The notes below the pieces were generated by a model. That model saw only the letters and a list, made by a program, of their open reading frames with translations. It made no database searches and was not told the origin of the DNA. A stretch of DNA of 64,000 nucleotides from Lachnospira pectinoschiza (GTDB lineage Bacteria > Bacillota > Clostridia > Lachnospirales > Lachnospiraceae): assembly GCF_020564355.1 (NCBI RefSeq), contig NZ_JAJCRR010000004.1, positions 1 through 64,000 on the forward strand, in the 5' to 3' direction. Made by a program: the position numbers and the translations under genes. How positions within the stretch are numbered: position 1 is the first letter of the stretch; the number at the start of each line of letters is the position of its first letter. Shown here one piece after another: positions 60,628 to 64,000 of the stretch.

Positions 60628-62703
60628 ATGAAGTTTGTCATCAAACATGAAATCCGCGGCAGACTGCATGTTCATCTGATACAAAAACGCATGACGTTTG
60701 AGGAAGCAGATACGCTGCAATACTATCTGAGTACGAACAAGTATATTACATCTGTAAAAGTATATCAGCGGACGTGTGATGTTGCGGTAACATATGTAGG
60801 CGACCGCGCGGAAATTATTAAGGCATTCCAGCGGTTTGCGTACAGTAAAGTCGATGTGCCGGACGTTTTTATACAGAATTCCGGCAGGGAACTCAATCAG
60901 GAATACTGGGACAAGCTTGTCAACAAAGTGGTACTCCGCTGCGGAAGCAAGCTGTTTTTACCGTATCCGGTGCGTGCAGTGGCTGCCACGATAAAGTCTG
61001 TCCGTTATATATGGGAAGGCATCAAGTGTCTGGCACACGGTAAAATCGAAGTGCCGGTACTGGACGGAACGGCAATCGGCGTGTCTATATTCCGCGGCGA
61101 TTTCGACACAGCGGGTTCTGTGATGTTCCTGCTTGGAATCGGTGAGATTCTGGAAGAATGGACACATAAAAAGTCAGTGGGCGACCTTGCAAGAAGTATG
61201 TCTTTAAATATCGGCAAAGTATGGCTTGTCAGTGACGGACAGGAAGTTTTAGTACCGGCTGAAAATATTCAGGCGGGAGATCAAGTCGTTGTCCATATGG
61301 GCAATGTCATTCCGTTTGACGGTGTTGTAAGCAGTGGTGAAGCTATGGTCAATCAGGCATCTCTTACAGGGGAATCCCTGCCGGTACGCAAGGCAGAACA
61401 GGCATCTGTTTATGCGGGAACGGTTGTTGAGGAAGGCGGGCTGACGATTCAGGTAAAACAGGTCAACGGTTCAAGCAAGTTTGAAAAGATTGTAACGATG
61501 ATTGAAGAATCCGAGAAGTTAAAATCTTCACTCGAAAGCAAGGCAGAACACCTTGCCGACAGGCTTGTGCCATATACACTCGGCGGAACAGTACTCACTT
61601 ATCTGTTTACAAGAAATGTGACAAAGGCGTTGTCTGTCTTAATGGTAGACTTTTCATGTGCGTTAAAGCTTGCTATGCCGATATCCGTATTGTCTGCAAT
61701 CCGTGAGGCAAGTGTCCACGATATTACTGTTAAAGGCGGAAAATATCTGGAAGCAATGGCAGAAGCGGATACGATTGTCTTTGATAAGACCGGTACGCTC
61801 ACAAAAGCACAGCCGACCGTTGTGGATGTAGTTTCTTTTAATGGAAAAACACCGGACGAGCTGCTTAGGATTGCGGCATGCCTTGAGGAACATTTTCCGC
61901 ATTCTATGGCAAAAGCAGTGGTTGATGCGGCACGTAAAAAGAATCTGGTACATGAAGAAATGCACTCTAAGGTGCAGTATATTGTCGCACACGGCATTTC
62001 TACAACCATTAATGATAAAAAGGTCATTATCGGCAGTTATCACTTTGTCTTTGAAGATGAAAAGTGCATTGTTCCGGCAGGAATGGAACAGCGCTTTGAA
62101 GAACTGCCGTCAGAATATTCACACCTCTATCTGGCGATTGAAGGTGTCTTAGAGGCTGTAATCTGCATTGAAGATCCGCTGCGCGAAGAAGCTGCAGCCG
62201 TTGTTAATTCTTTGAAATGTGCAGGCATTTCAAAGGTTGTTATGATGACCGGTGACAGCGAGCGTACCGCAAGTGCGATTGCAAAGCGTGTCGGTGTGGA
62301 TGAATATTATTCAGAAGTTCTGCCGGAGGATAAGGCTTCCTTTATTGAAAAGGAAAAGAAGGCAGGACGGAAGGTTGTCATGATTGGTGACGGTATCAAC
62401 GATTCACCGGCATTGTCAGCAGCAGATGTAGGGATTGCAATCAGCGACGGTGCAGAGCTTGCAAGGGAGATTGCCGATGTAACGGTAGGTGCGGATAATC
62501 TGTATGAAATCGTGACATTAAAGGCAATCAGTAACGGACTGATGAAACGGATTCATAAGAACTACAGAACGATAGTAGGCTTTAATTCGGGTCTGATAGT
62601 GCTGGGTGTTGCAGGTGTGCTTGCGCCGACAACATCAGCAATGTTACATAATACATCAACGCTTTTAATCAGCTTAAAGAGCATGGAAAATGTGCTTTCA
62701 TAA
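60628..62703 (+). CDS. P1B-type metal ATPase without CPC motif
   Basis: A 691-residue metal pump. The first 90 residues are an HMA-like fold without the CxxC pair (RGRLHVHLIQKRMTFEEADT). ATPase motifs are intact: LTGESLPVRK, DKTGTLTK (D386), MTGDSERTA, GDGINDSPAL. The membrane ion site, CPC in copper pumps, is FSCALKLAMP (S343-C344), and the HP motif reads FPHSMAKAV. The substrate is therefore unlikely to be copper; iron or manganese export is a guess. GGAG stands six bases before ATG 60628. Last gene of the Fur-like operon, closed by a terminator. Confidence 0.88.
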   Translation: MKFVIKHEIRGRLHVHLIQKRMTFEEADTLQYYLSTNKYITSVKVYQRTCDVAVTYVGDRAEIIKAFQRFAYSKVDVPDVFIQNSGRELNQEYWDKLVNKVVLRCGSKLFLPYPVRAVAATIKSVRYIWEGIKCLAHGKIEVPVLDGTAIGVSIFRGDFDTAGSVMFLLGIGEILEEWTHKKSVGDLARSMSLNIGKVWLVSDGQEVLVPAENIQAGDQVVVHMGNVIPFDGVVSSGEAMVNQASLTGESLPVRKAEQASVYAGTVVEEGGLTIQVKQVNGSSKFEKIVTMIEESEKLKSSLESKAEHLADRLVPYTLGGTVLTYLFTRNVTKALSVLMVDFSCALKLAMPISVLSAIREASVHDITVKGGKYLEAMAEADTIVFDKTGTLTKAQPTVVDVVSFNGKTPDELLRIAACLEEHFPHSMAKAVVDAARKKNLVHEEMHSKVQYIVAHGISTTINDKKVIIGSYHFVFEDEKCIVPAGMEQRFEELPSEYSHLYLAIEGVLEAVICIEDPLREEAAAVVNSLKCAGISKVVMMTGDSERTASAIAKRVGVDEYYSEVLPEDKASFIEKEKKAGRKVVMIGDGINDSPALSAADVGIAISDGAELAREIADVTVGADNLYEIVTLKAISNGLMKRIHKNYRTIVGFNSGLIVLGVAGVLAPTTSAMLHNTSTLLISLKSMENVLS

Positions 62704-62705
62704 GA

Positions 62706-62772
62706 AAAAAGCGGTATTCCACCAGCATTTGGAATACCGCTTTTTTTGCGGTGCGCCTGTCTGGCGCACCAT
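62706..62772. terminator. Terminator pair after the metal ATPase
   Basis: GCGGTATTCCA (62711-62721) pairs with TGGAATACCGC (62730-62740), with A-run before and T-run after, so it works both ways. A second hairpin, GGTGCGCC/GGCGCACC (62750-62770), follows on the side of the convergent phosphotransferase. Confidence 0.88.
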
Positions 62773-62791
62773 TTATGGTAGCTGCACGTTA

Positions 62792-63547
62792 TTATTGATA
62801 ATCACACACATCAATCATCGATTCTAACAGTTCTTTTTCTTCAGGAATATGTTTTGTCATACGGGCGGCAGCTACGATTGGAAGCCATGAATGGACGTAG
62901 CGGCGGTCGGTATGGGTCTTTTTGCAGAAATCAACAAGATATTTTTCCGCAAAGCTTTCATCTACCAGCTTTAACATTAAATATGTGTTGGCAACATCGG
63001 CACTGGCATTGCCCTGTGTGGCATGAACCCAGTCAACGGCAGTGATAGCGGTAATCTTTCCGGTATCGTCCGTTTCAACAAGGATATTGTCCGGGCAGTA
63101 GTCGCCGTGGCAGAGCTTATTGTGCTTTGGCAGCGATTCCAGCCGGGTAGACAGCTCATATTTAATGTTGGAATCCAGTTCCAGTTCATTAATCTGGCGC
63201 ACCAGCTTATCCTTTAACTTTAACAGCAGTGGGTTGGAGCGCTTATTAAAAGCAATCTGATAATCTACCATGGCATGCACGTAGCTGTCAATATTTTCAG
63301 GGTGTTCCTTGATTAATTGTGTCAGCGTTACCCCTTTTGCATATTCACTGGTGATAACCCACTGACCGTCTTCTACGGAAACGCTTAAAATCTTTGGAAT
63401 ATCCAGCCCAGTGTCTTCAACACGGGCTGTATTTAACGCTTCATACAAAACATCGGTTTTGCTGTAGTCCGGGGCAAAAACCTTGCGGACTGTATTGCCG
63501 TCTTTGTAAACGGCTTTGGTATCTTTTTTAGAAATGCAGTTGTTCAT
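62792..63547 (-). CDS. Aminoglycoside phosphotransferase-like kinase
   Basis: A 251-residue small-molecule kinase of the APH/choline kinase fold. The catalytic loop is LCHGDYCPDNILVE near residue 138 and the metal-binding aspartate AVDWVHATQGN near 165. The N-terminal lobe has KDTKAVYKDGNTVRKVF and YAKGVTLTQLI. This subgroup is usually of unknown substrate and not a resistance gene. I chose the second ATG (63547), eight bases after AAAGG. Single gene between adhE and the metal ATPase. Confidence 0.85.
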   Translation of the reverse strand: MNNCISKKDTKAVYKDGNTVRKVFAPDYSKTDVLYEALNTARVEDTGLDIPKILSVSVEDGQWVITSEYAKGVTLTQLIKEHPENIDSYVHAMVDYQIAFNKRSNPLLLKLKDKLVRQINELELDSNIKYELSTRLESLPKHNKLCHGDYCPDNILVETDDTGKITAITAVDWVHATQGNASADVANTYLMLKLVDESFAEKYLVDFCKKTHTDRRYVHSWLPIVAAARMTKHIPEEKELLESMIDVCDYQ

Positions 63548-63612
63548 ATTCATATCCTTTCTGCCATACCGGCAAATATCATAATGTCACAAATCACAAA
63601 TCAGCAGCAGAT

Positions 63613-64000
63613 TTATTTACCGTAGTAAGCTTTTAAATACATTTCCTTGATTTCACGCATGAGCGGATAACGAGGATTTGCACCGGTGCACTGGTCATCA
63701 AAGGCCTGTTCTACCATGTCATCTAATGTATCTAAGAAATATTTTTCATCTACGCCGTAATCTTTAATTGTCTTTTTAATACCGACCTTTGCTTTTAATT
63801 CTTCGATAGCGGTAAGGAAGTTTTCAAATTTTTCATCGTCATTCTTGCCCTGAATACCAAGGAAGTTTGCACATTCTAAGTAACGCTCCTTGCAGTGCGG
63901 ATATGCATACTGTGAAAATGTACCCATTTTTGCCGGTACTTCTGCGGCATTAAAACGCATGATATCGGTAATTAAAATGGCATTGGCAATACCGTGCGGC
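63613..64000 (-). CDS. adhE: AdhE bifunctional aldehyde-alcohol dehydrogenase, 3' end
   Basis: The reading frame is open to the right edge, so the 5' part lies outside the window. The visible 129 residues begin PHGIANAILITDIMRFNA, which contains a histidine of the iron site of the alcohol dehydrogenase domain, and end LMREIKEMYLKAYYGK, the usual AdhE C-terminus. ANPRYPLMREIKEM is diagnostic. AdhE converts acetyl-CoA to ethanol in two steps and forms spirosomes. The stop is at 63613-63615. Confidence 0.9.
   Translation of the reverse strand, partial: PHGIANAILITDIMRFNAAEVPAKMGTFSQYAYPHCKERYLECANFLGIQGKNDDEKFENFLTAIEELKAKVGIKKTIKDYGVDEKYFLDTLDDMVEQAFDDQCTGANPRYPLMREIKEMYLKAYYGK

Noticed and set aside
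62792..63547. Aminoglycoside resistance gene
   Set aside because: Only the general APH fold and catalytic motifs are visible; such kinases are commonly housekeeping and nothing indicates resistance.
1..64000. tRNA and rRNA genes
   Set aside because: No CCA-ended cloverleaf or conserved rRNA stretch was noticed on either strand while reading; a tRNAscan run would settle it.

Overview
The window looks like chromosome from a low-GC, motile, Gram-positive gut anaerobe of the Lachnospiraceae (Clostridia). Pointers are tightly packed genes with AGGAGG-type ribosome sites, two FeoA proteins ahead of FeoB, a FeoB-associated Cys-rich peptide, a cell-wall pectin hydrolase, a DUF4317 protein, AdhE and a methyl-accepting chemotaxis protein. 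A pectinolytic genus such as Lachnospira would fit, but the species is not proven. I saw no tRNA or rRNA gene.

Layout. 0.1-9.3 kb: a type I-B CRISPR-Cas locus (cas6-8b-7-5-3-[cas4 scar]-1-2) followed by a leader with a good promoter and a six-repeat array; cas4 is reduced to two out-of-frame ends. 9.5-13 kb: a bacteriohemerythrin, then a DtxR-like regulator with an extra C-terminal domain and a FecCD/FecE metal-chelate importer lacking a binding protein. 13.2-19.6 kb: M18 aminopeptidase, an unknown protein behind a possible sigma-28 promoter, the thiSGH operon behind a terminator-like leader, and an AAA-ATPase-like/PD-(D/E)XK protein. 19.7-24.6 kb: csoR with its operator inside the promoter, a CopA copper ATPase, and a rhodanese-TtcA fusion with a small partner.

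24.7-33 kb is the wreck of an integrative conjugative element: a tnpV with an in-frame stop on the left; on the right a small Cys-rich element protein, a broken repA and a chimeric ORF joining the start of parB to the tail of a serine recombinase. Two diverged inverted copies of a roughly 60-bp sequence enclose a redox cassette (LysR, Fe-alcohol dehydrogenase, aldo/keto reductase, two flavodoxin-type proteins, a lipoprotein hydrolase and a DUF4405 membrane protein).

33-50 kb: DUF3892, HPr-like and DUF4317 proteins, PepT, a 1550-residue surface GH28 protein, a second Fe-alcohol dehydrogenase, a ThyX-like protein, a GPH sugar symporter, an MCP, and a decaying glycerate locus (cdaR in fragments, intact glycerate kinase, gutted gntP). 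Two matching arrays of hairpins precede the DUF4317 and thyX genes.

50-62.7 kb is an iron/metal block: feoA-feoA-feoB, Cys-rich peptide, DUF454, YgbA-like, a CydDC-like ABC pair, tcdA, an SGNH hydrolase, then a Fur-like regulator, a membrane-anchored HMA protein, DUF6110 and a P1B-type ATPase without the CPC motif. A palindrome GTTAG-N6-CTAAC sits at the promoters of the DtxR-like/FecCD operon, feoA and (with one mismatch) the Fur-like operon, and before feoB, so these loci probably form one regulon. The window ends with a phosphotransferase and the 3' part of adhE.
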